Source of the DNA: Acidimicrobiales bacterium
GTDB taxonomy: Bacteria > Actinomycetota > Acidimicrobiia > Acidimicrobiales > JACCXE01
Assembly: GCA_035546775.1 (NCBI GenBank)
Contig: DASZWD010000046.1
Coordinates: 1 to 54,450 of the forward strand
DNA length: 54,450 nucleotides
Direction of reading: 5' to 3'
Shown one piece after another: positions 15,149 to 23,871 of this stretch. A program made the position numbers and the translations under genes. The number at the start of each line of letters is the position of its first letter. The first letter of the stretch is position 1. Under the pieces are notes generated by a model. That model was not told the origin of the DNA, made no database searches, and saw nothing but the letters and a program-made list of their open reading frames with translations.

Positions 15149-16304
15149 CGAGCGCGCTCTGCGCCGCCAGCAGCACGAGGACGAAGAAGCTGAACTTCTG
15201 GTTCTCCCAGGTCAGCGTCGACGCCCCGCAGAGCCATACAGCCGCCAAGCCGAACCACAAGCGCCGTGTAGTGGGTGGGAGAAATCGCAGATTGCGCGCC
15301 GCGTAGAGGAACATCGACACGAACAACACGAGCCCCACCACTCCGGTATCCGCGGCGACGCCGAGGAACGAGTTGTGAGCGACGCGCGAGATGCCGATCT
15401 GGGCTTCGGAGTAGTCGCGGAACACGGCGGCGCCGAGCCCTTCAACCGGGTGCGAGACGAACACCTCGAGCGCGAGGTGCCACTGGGTTGTGCGGCCGTT
15501 GGCCCCGCTCTCGGCGGCCGCGCCCACAGTGCCGAGGCGGTCCAGCTGGCGTGACGACACGACGTGCAGGATGGCGAAGCCGGCGGCCGCAACCAGAACG
15601 ACCGCAATGAGGACGTTGCGCGGCTTGATGAGCCGCTTGTCGGCCAGCGCGACGATCGTCGCCATGCCGAGAACGAGCAGCGCGGTGCGCGAGGCCGTCG
15701 AGAAGACTTCGACCGTGCCGACGACGAAGAACACGACGTAGAAACGCTTCCACCACTTGGTGGTGTCGGGTTGGCCGAGCAGCCAGTAGGCCGCGAGCAT
15801 GGCGAAGACGACTTCGATGCCGAAAGAGTTGGGGCCGCCGACGGAGTAGCGGGCGACGCCCGTCGCGTCGTGAGGGTGACGGGCGACGAGCGAGTACACC
15901 GAGCCGAAGAACACACCACCGATGAAGGTCTGGAGCGCGACCTTGATCCGCGCCTGCGTCGTGATTTGCTGCCACAGCACGACCGTCGCCAGTAGCAGCT
16001 GGATGTTGGTGACCATCCGGCCAAGAGTGAGCCCCTTGTCGGCACTCCAGAAGTACGACAGCACCGCCCAGCCGACGAAGGCGCCGAACAGCAGGATGGA
16101 TGCGTCGGTGCGCCGTACGCGCAGGCCGCCGCCGATCAGGGCGAAGAAGGCGCTGGCGACGAGGATGACGCCGCCGCCCTTGGCGAAGGAACCGAGGATG
16201 CCGAGATGCAGGAGGCCCTCGAGCGGCACAGACACGACGAACGTCATCGCGCCGATGAACGCCATGCGCTCGAGAGCGGCGTTGGTGCCACCGCGGACGG
16301 GCAT
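15087..16304 (-). CDS. O-antigen ligase/polymerase-family (Wzy-like) membrane protein
   Basis: A 405-residue polytopic membrane protein with roughly ten hydrophobic segments and a large loop (about 220-300) containing the Wzy_C-like pattern RTTQWHLALEVFVSHPVEGLG, then VAHNSFLGVAADTGVVGLVL; the HNSFL motif is characteristic of O-antigen ligase/polymerase proteins. In a Gram-positive locus the likely role is polymerising polyprenyl-linked repeat units outside the membrane. The ATG at 16304 is favoured because TACAGT lies 7 nt upstream; an ATG at 16370 would overlap the sulfotransferase gene by 20 bp. It is the last gene of a minus-strand run after two sulfotransferases. Confidence 0.87.
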   Translation of the reverse strand: MPVRGGTNAALERMAFIGAMTFVVSVPLEGLLHLGILGSFAKGGGVILVASAFFALIGGGLRVRRTDASILLFGAFVGWAVLSYFWSADKGLTLGRMVTNIQLLLATVVLWQQITTQARIKVALQTFIGGVFFGSVYSLVARHPHDATGVARYSVGGPNSFGIEVVFAMLAAYWLLGQPDTTKWWKRFYVVFFVVGTVEVFSTASRTALLVLGMATIVALADKRLIKPRNVLIAVVLVAAAGFAILHVVSSRQLDRLGTVGAAAESGANGRTTQWHLALEVFVSHPVEGLGAAVFRDYSEAQIGISRVAHNSFLGVAADTGVVGLVLFVSMFLYAARNLRFLPPTTRRLWFGLAAVWLCGASTLTWENQKFSFFVLVLLAAQSALVSAQAPAGAALPEAAWARRG

Positions 16305-16311
16305 GGCTACG

Positions 16312-16317
16312 ACTGTA
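16312..16317 (-). promoter_or_regulatory. Candidate -10 element, leaderless transcript
   Basis: Minus-strand TACAGT with a 7-nt gap before the ATG at 16304; it supports that start and an internal promoter for the ligase-like gene. Confidence 0.4.
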
Positions 16318-16350
16318 CCGAGCGATGCTCCGCGAACCGGTGCGGGAGTC

Positions 16351-17094
16351 CTACGGCGCGTCGAGGTCATAACCGTACCGTCGGGCGTCGTCGCCGAACC
16401 GGCGTACGAGGGCGCGTGTGTACAGGCCGTTGAGGGCGTGCCACCGGGCCGTGTACTTGTCGGAGACCGACGCGTCGATGGCGCCGTCGGCGAGGGTCGC
16501 GACCGGCTCCACGCCGATGAAGCGCTGCACGGTGTCCAGCGTTGTGGTCGGGTCGCTCACGAGGTCTTCGTACTTCACGAGTAGGAAGTGGTCGAGGTGT
16601 TGCGCGTCCTCTAGCGCTAGGTCGTGGGCGACCACCCAATGCCGGATGAGCGACCAGAGCGTTTGCGTGCGTCGCCACTTCTTCGTGGCCAGCGAGGTCG
16701 TTACGGGGTGGCGGAGGATGACGATGAAGCGCGCTCCGGGGAACACCGACTGCAGGTAGCGCATGTGCACGAGGTTGGGAGGCGACTTCTCGACGAGCAC
16801 GCGTCGTGCGAGGTCCCAGTGCGGGCTCCACGCCGCCATGAGCTCGCCGCGGTGGCGCGCCGCAGTGTCGTCGTCGACCTCGACGAGATGCGCTTGCGGC
16901 TTCCGGGCGAACTTGCCGGCGCCACCGAACGCCTTGGCCGGCGCGTACGTCGACTGGAGGTGCTGACCCTCGTCCTCGCGCACGCCAGTCGCGCGAAACC
17001 CACTCACCTCGGGGTGGTCGCGCAAGACCTGGAACAGCAGGCTCGTGCCGCTGCGGTGCAGCCCGCCGATGAAGACGTATTGGTGGTCGGTCAT
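16351..17094 (-). CDS. Sulfotransferase (1 of 6)
   Basis: A 247-residue PAPS-dependent sulfotransferase-fold protein. The 5-prime-phosphosulfate loop is FIGGLHRSGTSLLFQVLRDH (residues about 8-27) and the 3-prime-phosphate motif is RFIVILRHPVTTSLATKKW; later LVKYEDLVSDPTTTLDTV is the usual C-terminal strand-helix. It would sulfate a sugar hydroxyl or amine of a glycan precursor. ATG 17094 overlaps the TGA of the upstream sulfotransferase (17091-17094), so the two are co-translated. The acceptor is unknown; its place beside polymerase and BY-kinase genes implies polysaccharide. Confidence 0.86.
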   Translation of the reverse strand: MTDHQYVFIGGLHRSGTSLLFQVLRDHPEVSGFRATGVREDEGQHLQSTYAPAKAFGGAGKFARKPQAHLVEVDDDTAARHRGELMAAWSPHWDLARRVLVEKSPPNLVHMRYLQSVFPGARFIVILRHPVTTSLATKKWRRTQTLWSLIRHWVVAHDLALEDAQHLDHFLLVKYEDLVSDPTTTLDTVQRFIGVEPVATLADGAIDASVSDKYTARWHALNGLYTRALVRRFGDDARRYGYDLDAP

Positions 17095-17993
17095 GGCCGC
17101 GCGGCGCGATACCCGTAGCGCCACCGCATGGGCGCGGTCAGGGCCGTGGTGAGTCGGAAGTCGGCGGCGCCCAGCGCTGCGACCCACGCACGGTCTTCGC
17201 TGAGGGCCACGGGTCGTGCGACGAAGCGGCCTTCGCCCGTCGGCGTGTGCGCGGTGGGTAGCAGGACGGTGCCGTCGGTGCCGACGGGAAGGACGGCGTC
17301 CTCGCCGACGAAGCAGGCCACGCGGGCCATCGTGCCCGACGGATCCGCGGCCAGGTCCTCATAGCGCAGCGTCAGGAAGCGGTCGGCGCCGACGACGTGG
17401 CGCAGGGCCACAGCAGTGGCGTTGCGCCCGGCCCAGAGCGCGCTGGCGAGCATCACTTGCCGCGGGTGGGCGTGCGCTTCGGCGTCGGCGCGCCGCGCCA
17501 GGGAGTACGCGATCCCGCGGGGGTCGCGCACCACATGCAGAACGTACGCGTCGACACCCGACTTCGCCGCCACGTAAGCGTCGGTCGGCAGTTTCGAGGC
17601 ATCGACGACGACGCGCGCGTTGGTCGCGTCGGCGAAGGCTGCATACACCCGTCCCGTCAGCGCGGCGTACTTCGCGTCGGCGTCGCCGCGGCGCCCGGAC
17701 AGCAACCGCGCCAGCTTGCCAGCCGAAGCACGGTCGGGCGCGGCGGCGCGTTGCCACGCCCGCGCCAGCGCGGCGTCCGTCCCGGCGAGCGCTGCCGGCA
17801 TCGCGCGTGACCACACGGGGCACGCGGCGAGACGTTGCCCGCAGCCGCAGCGCACCTCTGTCCCGACTCCGCGTTCCCACAAGCGATGCATTTCACCGCC
17901 GTACGCGAAGCCGGGCAGCGCGCCGGCGACGCGTCCCGCGATGGTCGTGCCGCCTCGCTGCGTGCCCAGGATGTAGAGGACCTTCACGTTCAT
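17091..17993 (-). CDS. Sulfotransferase (2 of 6), cysteine-motif subtype
   Basis: A 300-residue sulfotransferase. The PAPS loop is LGTQRGGTTIAGRVAGALP (residues about 9-27) and the 3-prime-phosphate motif LHVVRDPRGIAYSLARR. Between them is a Cys-rich segment, RCGCGQRLAACPVW, also found in the sulfotransferase at 22936-23871; in other proteins such CxCG...CxxW patterns suggest metal binding or disulfides, which is inference here. TLRYEDLAADPSGTMARV marks the C-terminal half. Its ATG lies 14 bp from the divergent sulfotransferase start at 18008, so a shared divergent control region must be very short. Confidence 0.85.
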   Translation of the reverse strand: MNVKVLYILGTQRGGTTIAGRVAGALPGFAYGGEMHRLWERGVGTEVRCGCGQRLAACPVWSRAMPAALAGTDAALARAWQRAAAPDRASAGKLARLLSGRRGDADAKYAALTGRVYAAFADATNARVVVDASKLPTDAYVAAKSGVDAYVLHVVRDPRGIAYSLARRADAEAHAHPRQVMLASALWAGRNATAVALRHVVGADRFLTLRYEDLAADPSGTMARVACFVGEDAVLPVGTDGTVLLPTAHTPTGEGRFVARPVALSEDRAWVAALGAADFRLTTALTAPMRWRYGYRAARP

Positions 17994-18007
17994 GGCACAC
18001 TCGCCGC

Positions 18008-18871
18008 ATGACGCTGCCGCGCTTTGTCGTCGCCGGCGTGCCCAAGGCCGGCACCACGTCGCTGTACCACTACCTCGCCGCGCAGTCCGGCGTGTACGTC
18101 AGCGACGTGAAGGAGATCAACTTCCTCTCCTATCCGGGAGCCGAAGAGGCGCTCCAGCGCTACCCATGGCTGCGCTTCCCGGTCACCTCCGTTGAGCAGT
18201 ACGAGGCCCTGTTCGCGCCGGCCGCTGATCGGGTGCCGATCGACTTCTCGCCGTCGTGCTTTCGCAGTCATGTCGCCGTCGACCGCATTCGTCAGTTCGT
18301 GCCCGCCGCCGGGATACTGCTCGTCCTGCGCGATCCCGTCGGCCGTGCGTGGTCGGCGTATCAGCACCGCATCCGTAAGGGCTACGAGCGGCGCGGTCCG
18401 GAGGATGCGCTCGTCGCCGGCGATCGCGTCGTCGACATGGGCTTTTACGCGGACCGTGTCGAGGAACTGCGGCGTGCCTTCGGTGCCGAGCGCGTGGGCG
18501 TGTGGTTGTTCGACGATCTGTCGGCCGATCCGGTCGCAACCGTCGGCAGCATCCTGCGCCACGTCGGCGCGACACCGGCCGAGCCGGCGAAGATCGACGG
18601 GCGCGCACACAACGCCGCGCGCTTGCCGCGTAGCCAGTTCCTCCATCGCCTGTTTCCCGACCACGCGCGTCGCCGCGCCATCCTCGAGCGCGTGCCGCGC
18701 GGCGCGCTGAGGCCGCTCGAGTGGGTGTGGCGCGCGAACCAGCGCGCCGGAGACGCCATCCCCGAGGCCACCGAAGCCCGATTGCGCGCCCTGTACGCGG
18801 AAGATGTGGCGCGGTTGCAAGCGATCCTTCAGCGAGACCTCACCGGCTGGCTGCCTGGCGCGAGGGTGTAG
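18008..18871 (+). CDS. Sulfotransferase (3 of 6), NDST/heparan-type
   Basis: A 287-residue sulfotransferase of the subtype with the KAGTTSL loop: VVAGVPKAGTTSLYHYLAA (residues about 7-25), the following DVKEINFL strand, and the 3-prime-phosphate motif LLVLRDPVGRAWSAYQHR. The C-terminal LRALYAEDVARLQAIL is typical of heparan-sulfate-like sulfotransferases. The sulfotransferase at 26079-26990 is the same subtype. ATG 18008 is preceded by CACACT at a 6-nt gap. A hairpin follows the stop. Confidence 0.86.
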   Translation: MTLPRFVVAGVPKAGTTSLYHYLAAQSGVYVSDVKEINFLSYPGAEEALQRYPWLRFPVTSVEQYEALFAPAADRVPIDFSPSCFRSHVAVDRIRQFVPAAGILLVLRDPVGRAWSAYQHRIRKGYERRGPEDALVAGDRVVDMGFYADRVEELRRAFGAERVGVWLFDDLSADPVATVGSILRHVGATPAEPAKIDGRAHNAARLPRSQFLHRLFPDHARRRAILERVPRGALRPLEWVWRANQRAGDAIPEATEARLRALYAEDVARLQAILQRDLTGWLPGARV

Positions 18872-18887
18872 CCGGCCTTCGGAGAGC

Positions 18888-18903
18888 GGGCGCGCATGCG
18901 CCC
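18888..18903 (+). terminator. Small GC hairpin after a sulfotransferase gene
   Basis: GGGCGC-gcat-GCGCCC lies 17-32 nt after the stop at 18871. A 6-bp GC stem is compatible with a weak intrinsic terminator; there is no U-run. Confidence 0.4.
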
Positions 18904-18925
18904 AGACTAGTGCCGCGGTCCTTTG

Positions 18926-18955
18926 TGAAAACGAGGCCGAGCCGTAAGGTTTTCA
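18926..18955. repeat. Inverted repeat upstream of the lyase gene
   Basis: TGAAAAC (18926-18932) and GTTTTCA (18949-18955) form a 7-bp dyad with a 16-nt centre, 28 bp before the GTG start of the Tat-exported lyase-like gene. It could be an operator or a hairpin in the leader. Confidence 0.35.
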
Positions 18956-18983
18956 GCCCAAGTTCCCGATAGGTGCAACCGCA

Positions 18984-20564
18984 GTGCCGCCCATCTCCCG
19001 TCGCCGTTTCATCTCTGGTCTTGTCATCGCGGGCGTCGCGACGCAGGTGCCGGCGCGGCGCGCCTGGGCGGCAGATGCCCCCGCGCCGTGGGACCCGACG
19101 CAGGCGTACGCGTCGGGCGCGCGCGTCACCTACAGCGGGCGCACCTGGCGGGCGCAGGGCCCGACCGGTCGCGGTCAGTATCCGCAGGGCGTGGGCGACG
19201 GATCACGCGCCGATCGCGACCTCCTGCTGGCACAGCGCAACGGCTTTGCCCAAGCGGTGACCGGCGGTGACTCCGGGTCGACCTATGTCGTCACGAGCAC
19301 CGCGGACTCGACGGCGCCCGGAACCCTGCGCTACGGCCTCACGCGCCCGACTCCGCTGTGGATCGTGTTCGACAAATCGCTCGGTCCGGATGTGACGATC
19401 ACGCTGCTGTCGAAACTGAAGCCTGCGGCCAATAAGACCGTCGACGGGCGGGGCGTAAACGTCACGATCAACGGGAGCTACGACCTGAGCATCAAAGGCC
19501 TTGGCACCGTCAACCACATCTGGGCGTACGTGAACCGCGCCGTCACGCCGATTGACGCGAAGTATTCGGTGAGCCACGCGTTCAGCATCGACGGTTCGCC
19601 GACCAAGGGCGCGCCTGTCGGCTTCGACCTCATCTGGTTGCACCACGTGACGTTCGGCCAAACCGGCGACAGCATCATCGGCATGGGCAAGACAGGCCCG
19701 AACGCGTCGCGCGTCACCGTCGACTGGTGCAGCTTTGGCCCGCAGCCCGACGTCGACGCGTGGGTGTACGCGTACAACGCCCGCACCCTCGGCCAGGACA
19801 ACTCGGCCGAGAACGGCAAGGGCGCGATGTGTGGTCTCGATCCGCAGGACGGAGCGTCGCCGGACGCAATCCAAACGACCTTCCACCACAACCGCATTCG
19901 CGGATCGGTACAGCGCAACATCAAGGTGCACCGCTCGCGCTCGCACTTCTACAACAACTTCATCGAGCGTTGGGGATACCCGCCGCTCGTCACCATTCCC
20001 CCGGACGCCAAGCACCACCCGGACGCCCAGTCGTACGTGACGAACTACCAGGCGAGTTCGAAGGTGAACGCCACGAATCCGAAGTACGGCGGCGGGGCGA
20101 CCGAGATTGGTCCCGACGGTGAGTTGTTGTGTCAGAACAACGTGTACCTGCCGTACGCGCTCAACGAGGAGCACCTGCTCTCACCCGCGCTGGTGAACGC
20201 GGGGTACCTCGCGTCGCCGTGGCGAATCACCGCTCCGCGGCTCAACCCGATGCGGCTGTATCCGGTCAAGGCGAACCCGTCGTTGCCCGATCCGCTGGTC
20301 AAGTCGGTCGGCAACTGGAGTCCGGCAGGTGCGCTGGCGGATCTGAACATGCAACTGCACGCCGAGCAGGTGTTCACCGGCGTGACGTACGCCGCCGCCG
20401 CTTCGCCCTATGGCGCTATCGGCGGTGGCCAAACACGCACCGCCGGCGACAACTGGAACAACGACGCCCCGTACCCGTACGCGTTGACGGCGGCCGACGC
20501 CGCGCTCCAGAACGACCTCACCGTTGCCGCCGGCAACGCACAGATGTGGGTGGCCGAGACCTAG
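18984..20564 (+). CDS. Tat-exported pectate-lyase-like beta-helix protein with CBM5/12-like module
   Basis: A 526-residue secreted protein. The N-terminus SRRRFISGLVIAGVATQVPA, with cleavage after an AWA site near residue 29, is a twin-arginine signal. WDPTQAYASGARVTYSGRTW (about 36-55) resembles a CBM5/12 carbohydrate-binding module. The rest matches polysaccharide-lyase family 1-like right-handed helices: the TLRYGLTRPTPLWIVFDKS strand, IWLHHVTFG, DAIQTTFHHNRIRGSVQR and SRSHFYNNFIERWG. It probably cleaves or trims an acidic polysaccharide outside the cell; whether the substrate is the self-made polymer or plant pectin is not evident. The GTG at 18984 gives the signal peptide directly. Its stop shares CTAG with the convergent methyltransferase gene. 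Confidence 0.84.
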   Translation: MPPISRRRFISGLVIAGVATQVPARRAWAADAPAPWDPTQAYASGARVTYSGRTWRAQGPTGRGQYPQGVGDGSRADRDLLLAQRNGFAQAVTGGDSGSTYVVTSTADSTAPGTLRYGLTRPTPLWIVFDKSLGPDVTITLLSKLKPAANKTVDGRGVNVTINGSYDLSIKGLGTVNHIWAYVNRAVTPIDAKYSVSHAFSIDGSPTKGAPVGFDLIWLHHVTFGQTGDSIIGMGKTGPNASRVTVDWCSFGPQPDVDAWVYAYNARTLGQDNSAENGKGAMCGLDPQDGASPDAIQTTFHHNRIRGSVQRNIKVHRSRSHFYNNFIERWGYPPLVTIPPDAKHHPDAQSYVTNYQASSKVNATNPKYGGGATEIGPDGELLCQNNVYLPYALNEEHLLSPALVNAGYLASPWRITAPRLNPMRLYPVKANPSLPDPLVKSVGNWSPAGALADLNMQLHAEQVFTGVTYAAAASPYGAIGGGQTRTAGDNWNNDAPYPYALTAADAALQNDLTVAAGNAQMWVAET

Positions 20565-21274
20565 TCCGCGGGACGGCGCAACTGCACCATCGCGTACGCC
20601 GTGAGATACGGGTTCGGATGCTTGGCCAAGAAGCGCGATTTCGCGCGTTCGAGTGACTGCAACCACGGCGCCCGCAGCCCGTAATACCCGTGCCCGAAGT
20701 AGCCGTTGTATCGCTCGACGACGAAGCCCAGTCGCTCGAAGTTGGCGATATTTCGCGGCGTGGGCCCACGGCTCCACGAGTAGTACGCCTTGAACTTGCC
20801 GTGGTGTTCTTCGTCGCGCGGCTTGGTCTTGTCGAGCACGACGTGCGACACGCTTTCGGGAAGCAACCGGTTGACGACGAAGGGGAAGGCGTAGAGCGTC
20901 GAGAAGCAGTGCACGGTCAGTCCGCCGGGTCGCAGCGCGCGGAAGATGTTGCCGTAGTACGTGGCGCCGTCGGCGACGTGCTCGTTGACCATGCGACTGA
21001 AGATGAAGTCGAACTGCTCGCCCGCCTGCCACCCCGGCGCCGACACGTCACCGAGCAGCGTGGCGTACCCCGGCCCCGCCTTCGCCAGCTCAACTTCGTC
21101 GACGTCGTTGAGGACGTAGCGCATCCCGTCATCGGGCGACAGCGTGGGGTTGGCGCCGGCGCCGATCTCGAGGACCGAACGCGCACCCTCACGATCGATC
21201 AGGTCGCCGAAGAACGCCGCGGCCCGCTTGATCCCGGGGAAGTCCTGGCGCACGCCGTACTCCGTCGCCGTCAT
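20561..21274 (-). CDS. Class I SAM-dependent methyltransferase
   Basis: A 237-residue Rossmann methyltransferase with SAM motif I SVLEIGAGANPTLSP (residues about 33-47), the acidic NDVDEVEL strand, GEQFDFIFSRMVNEHV and ALRPGGLTVHCFSTLY as motifs II-III. The C-terminal WSRGPTPRNIANFERLGF and FGHGYYGLRAPWL do not identify the acceptor. It ends the minus-strand unit sugar transferase, sulfotransferase, methyltransferase; its ATG overlaps the sulfotransferase TGA (21271-21274). O-methylation of a sugar residue or lipid carrier is a reasonable inference. Confidence 0.82.
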   Translation of the reverse strand: MTATEYGVRQDFPGIKRAAAFFGDLIDREGARSVLEIGAGANPTLSPDDGMRYVLNDVDEVELAKAGPGYATLLGDVSAPGWQAGEQFDFIFSRMVNEHVADGATYYGNIFRALRPGGLTVHCFSTLYAFPFVVNRLLPESVSHVVLDKTKPRDEEHHGKFKAYYSWSRGPTPRNIANFERLGFVVERYNGYFGHGYYGLRAPWLQSLERAKSRFLAKHPNPYLTAYAMVQLRRPAD

Positions 21275-22077
21275 GCGCCGAGCAACCTAGCGGTGTCAGG
21301 CCACAACGAAAGATCGATGTCGTCGAAGCTGGCGGACAGGGAGCGCACGTCGGGCGCGTACGCCGCCCGAATCTGTGCGTCGCGCTCGGGCGGCAGCGGC
21401 GGGGCGGCCCCGCCCCGGTTGACCGGCCGGGCGAGGTTGCGCGGAGTGAAGGGCCGCAGGCCGAGAAACGCATAGGTGCGGGCCAACTCGTCGGCCGGCG
21501 CGGCCACGCAGCGTTCGAACTGCAGCACGAGGAGCTGAGCGCGGGGATACGACGCCAGCACGGTCTCGAGCTGCTGCGCGTAGAGGCCGCGTGCCAGCGC
21601 GTCGACCCATGCCGGTTCGGGAGCGACGCCGCGAGCAACCGCGTGGGCGTAGCCCGAACGCAGCCGCGCCACCGGATCGCGCAACAGCACGAGCAGACGG
21701 GCCTGCGGCGCGGCGCGGTGCAGCAACGGCGGCGTAGTGGGGTCGTACATGTAGCGCGGTGTCCATTCACCGGCGATGCGACCCGGTGGCGCCCTGAAGT
21801 ACTCGTGGTACGCCTGCACGTCGTCGTCGGTGAAGGAGTCGCTGGCGAACCGGTCGAAGAAATGCAGTTCCTTGAACGGCCATCCAAGCGCGTGCACACC
21901 TGGATGCGCCTCGAGCAACGAATGCCACCACGAGGTGCCGGAGCGCTGCGCGCCGATGCCCACGAAATCGGGAGGGCGGGCCGGTCGACGCGCGGAGAAG
22001 AGCGGGGGCCGCGACCGCAGGTGGAAGTAGAACTCGGCGGCGCGACGGCGCGCGCCGGGCGCACGCGGTGCGATCAG
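21271..22077 (-). CDS. Sulfotransferase (4 of 6) with probable non-AUG start
   Basis: About 268 residues. The PAPS loop is VGIGAQRSGTSWWHSLLEAH, then GWPFKELHFFDRF, and the 3-prime-phosphate motif LLVLLRDPVARLRSGYAHA. The C-terminus RAAYAPDVRSLSASF resembles the KAGTTSL-type sulfotransferases. No ATG, GTG or TTG lies in frame near the natural N-terminus. The only start consistent with the coupling seen elsewhere is a CTG at 22077 overlapping the sugar-transferase stop (CTGA); the nearest in-frame GTG is about 70 bp inside the upstream gene. The body is firm, the start is not. Confidence 0.75.
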   Translation of the reverse strand: MIAPRAPGARRRAAEFYFHLRSRPPLFSARRPARPPDFVGIGAQRSGTSWWHSLLEAHPGVHALGWPFKELHFFDRFASDSFTDDDVQAYHEYFRAPPGRIAGEWTPRYMYDPTTPPLLHRAAPQARLLVLLRDPVARLRSGYAHAVARGVAPEPAWVDALARGLYAQQLETVLASYPRAQLLVLQFERCVAAPADELARTYAFLGLRPFTPRNLARPVNRGGAAPPLPPERDAQIRAAYAPDVRSLSASFDDIDLSLWPDTARLLGA

Positions 22078-22829
22078 TAGGCCCCGCGCCGCGTGAGGAC
22101 GGCAGGCACCGTGCGCACCAGGATCAGGAAGTCGTGAATCAGGCCCCACCGGTGCACGTAGATGAAGTCGATCACGGCGCGCGTCGGGTAGCCGATCTCG
22201 CTGCGCCCGCGGACCTGCCACTCGCCGGTGATGCCGGGGCGCACCGCCATGTAGGCCGGCTGCAGCGGGCCGTACTTGAGGACTTCGTCAGGCACGACCG
22301 GACGCGGGCCGACGAGGCTCATCTCACCGCGCAGCACGTTGAACAGCTGCGGCAGTTCGTCGAGGCTGGTGCGGCGCAGGAAGCGGCCGAGACGCGTCAC
22401 GCGCTTGTCGACGTGTGCCGGGATCTTGAAGTGGTTGTGTTCGTAGATCTTGGCGAGCGTCGGGTCGGCGGCGAGGCGCTCGGACGCGCCGGCCTCCATC
22501 GTGCGGAACTTGAAGACCTTGAAGTGACGACCACCGCGGCCGACGCGATCCTGGCGGAAGAACACGGGACCGGGTGAGTCGAGCTTGATGGCGAGGGCGA
22601 CGAGGGCGACGATCGGCGCGGCGAACACGACAGCGACCGAGCCGAGTACCAGATCGATGGCGCGCTTGACCTTGGACCGGAAGCGCGGCAAGGCGAGCAT
22701 CAACTCGAAGCCGGGGGCGAGCTCGACGACGTACGCCTCGTCGTGAAGCAGGTCGAACAAGGCCGCCGGGCTGTCGTCCAGCCGCTCGGCCTCCGTTGCT
22801 ATGGGTTCGCGGGTGCGCGTCGCTCGCAC
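22074..22829 (-). CDS. Polyprenyl-phosphate sugar-1-phosphate transferase (initiating, WcaJ/PglC-like)
   Basis: A 251-residue bacterial sugar transferase that starts repeat-unit assembly by moving a hexose-1-phosphate to undecaprenyl phosphate. It has the N-terminal membrane segment [20 protein letters not shown], the [15 protein letters not shown] and [10 protein letters not shown] motifs, and the catalytic-domain end [24 protein letters not shown], then [15 protein letters not shown]. The frame extends to 22964, but the GTG at 22829 has a GGAGG 9 nt upstream and avoids overlap with the divergent sulfotransferase, so it is preferred. First gene of a minus-strand trio. Confidence 0.88.
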   Translation of the reverse strand: MRATRTREPIATEAERLDDSPAALFDLLHDEAYVVELAPGFELMLALPRFRSKVKRAIDLVLGSVAVVFAAPIVALVALAIKLDSPGPVFFRQDRVGRGGRHFKVFKFRTMEAGASERLAADPTLAKIYEHNHFKIPAHVDKRVTRLGRFLRRTSLDELPQLFNVLRGEMSLVGPRPVVPDEVLKYGPLQPAYMAVRPGITGEWQVRGRSEIGYPTRAVIDFIYVHRWGLIHDFLILVRTVPAVLTRRGAY

Positions 22830-22935
22830 TGCGTGAATCCTCCGTCCCAAACGCTCGCCCCTCGCGAGCCATGACAAGTATGACGAAATCGGACGGGTCG
22901 CTGCGACTTCCCCGCGCCGGTTACCGTCCGCGGGC

Positions 22936-23871
22936 GTGAGTGCCCGTCCGTCGGTCGTGTACATCGGCGGTACCGGCCGCAGCGGTTCGACGTTGCTGGC
23001 GCGGTTGCTGACCGGTGTGCCCGGCGTTGTCGCGGTGGGGGAACTGCGCTACGTGCTGCAGCGCGGCGTGATCGAGGATCACTTGTGCGGGTGTGGCCTG
23101 CCGTTTCGAAAATGCCTCTTTTGGAAGGAAATACTGCAAAAGTCGTTGCCACCCGGGGATGTTGACGCGGTCACCGCCCATCTCAAAGCACTCGCGCACG
23201 GCGTCGACCGCAACCGCTATATCCCCATGTTGGTGTGGCCGCGCCTGCGCACCCCCGGGTTCCGCCGCCGGTTCGCCGAATACACGGGGTACCTCGGGCG
23301 GCTGTACGCCGCGATTGCAGAGGTTTCCGGCGAATCGGTGATCGTCGACTCGTCCAAGGACCCGTCGTACGCCTTCGTGCTCCACGCGGCCGGCGGTGTC
23401 GACCTTTCGCTCCTCCACCTCATCCGCGACAGCCGCGCCGTCGCGTTCTCGTGGACGCGTCCGAAGTTGCGACCGGAGGTGCATTCACACGTCGCCCACA
23501 TGGCGACGCGCTCGCCGGCCCGCAGCGGTGTCTTGTGGACGGGATATCACCTGTTGTTCGAGTGGCTCGAGCGTCACGTGCGGCGCTACTACCGCGTGCG
23601 CTACGAGGACTTCGTCGCCGAACCCGAGCGCGTGCTCGCCGAGATCACGCAGTGGCTCCAAGCCGGTGTCGACGTACCCGTCGACTCGCTGCGCGCCGCC
23701 GACGTCGTGCACGACATTTCCGGCAATCCGCTCCGCTTCGACGACCAGCCGCTGCGAGTCAGCGCCGATGAGGAGTGGACGACGCGTATGCCGCGGCGCG
23801 CGCACCGCATCGTGACGCTGCTGACGGGTCCGTTGTTGCGACGCTACGGCTACCGCCGCGACGCGTCGTGA
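22936..23871 (+). CDS. Sulfotransferase (5 of 6), cysteine-motif subtype
   Basis: A 311-residue sulfotransferase. The PAPS loop is YIGGTGRSGSTLLARLLTG (about 9-27), followed by the Cys segment HLCGCGLPFRKCLFW shared with the enzyme at 17091-17993. The core strand is VIVDSSKDPSYAFVL, the 3-prime-phosphate region LLHLIRDSRAVAFSWTRP, and VRYEDFVAEPERVLAEI lies in the C-terminal half. It heads a plus-strand operon of glycosyltransferases and sulfotransferases (22936-28995). The GTG start faces the sugar-transferase start across about 106 bp that must hold both promoters (TACCGT lies 8 nt before the GTG). Its TGA overlaps the next GTG as GTGA. Confidence 0.85.
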   Translation: MSARPSVVYIGGTGRSGSTLLARLLTGVPGVVAVGELRYVLQRGVIEDHLCGCGLPFRKCLFWKEILQKSLPPGDVDAVTAHLKALAHGVDRNRYIPMLVWPRLRTPGFRRRFAEYTGYLGRLYAAIAEVSGESVIVDSSKDPSYAFVLHAAGGVDLSLLHLIRDSRAVAFSWTRPKLRPEVHSHVAHMATRSPARSGVLWTGYHLLFEWLERHVRRYYRVRYEDFVAEPERVLAEITQWLQAGVDVPVDSLRAADVVHDISGNPLRFDDQPLRVSADEEWTTRMPRRAHRIVTLLTGPLLRRYGYRRDAS

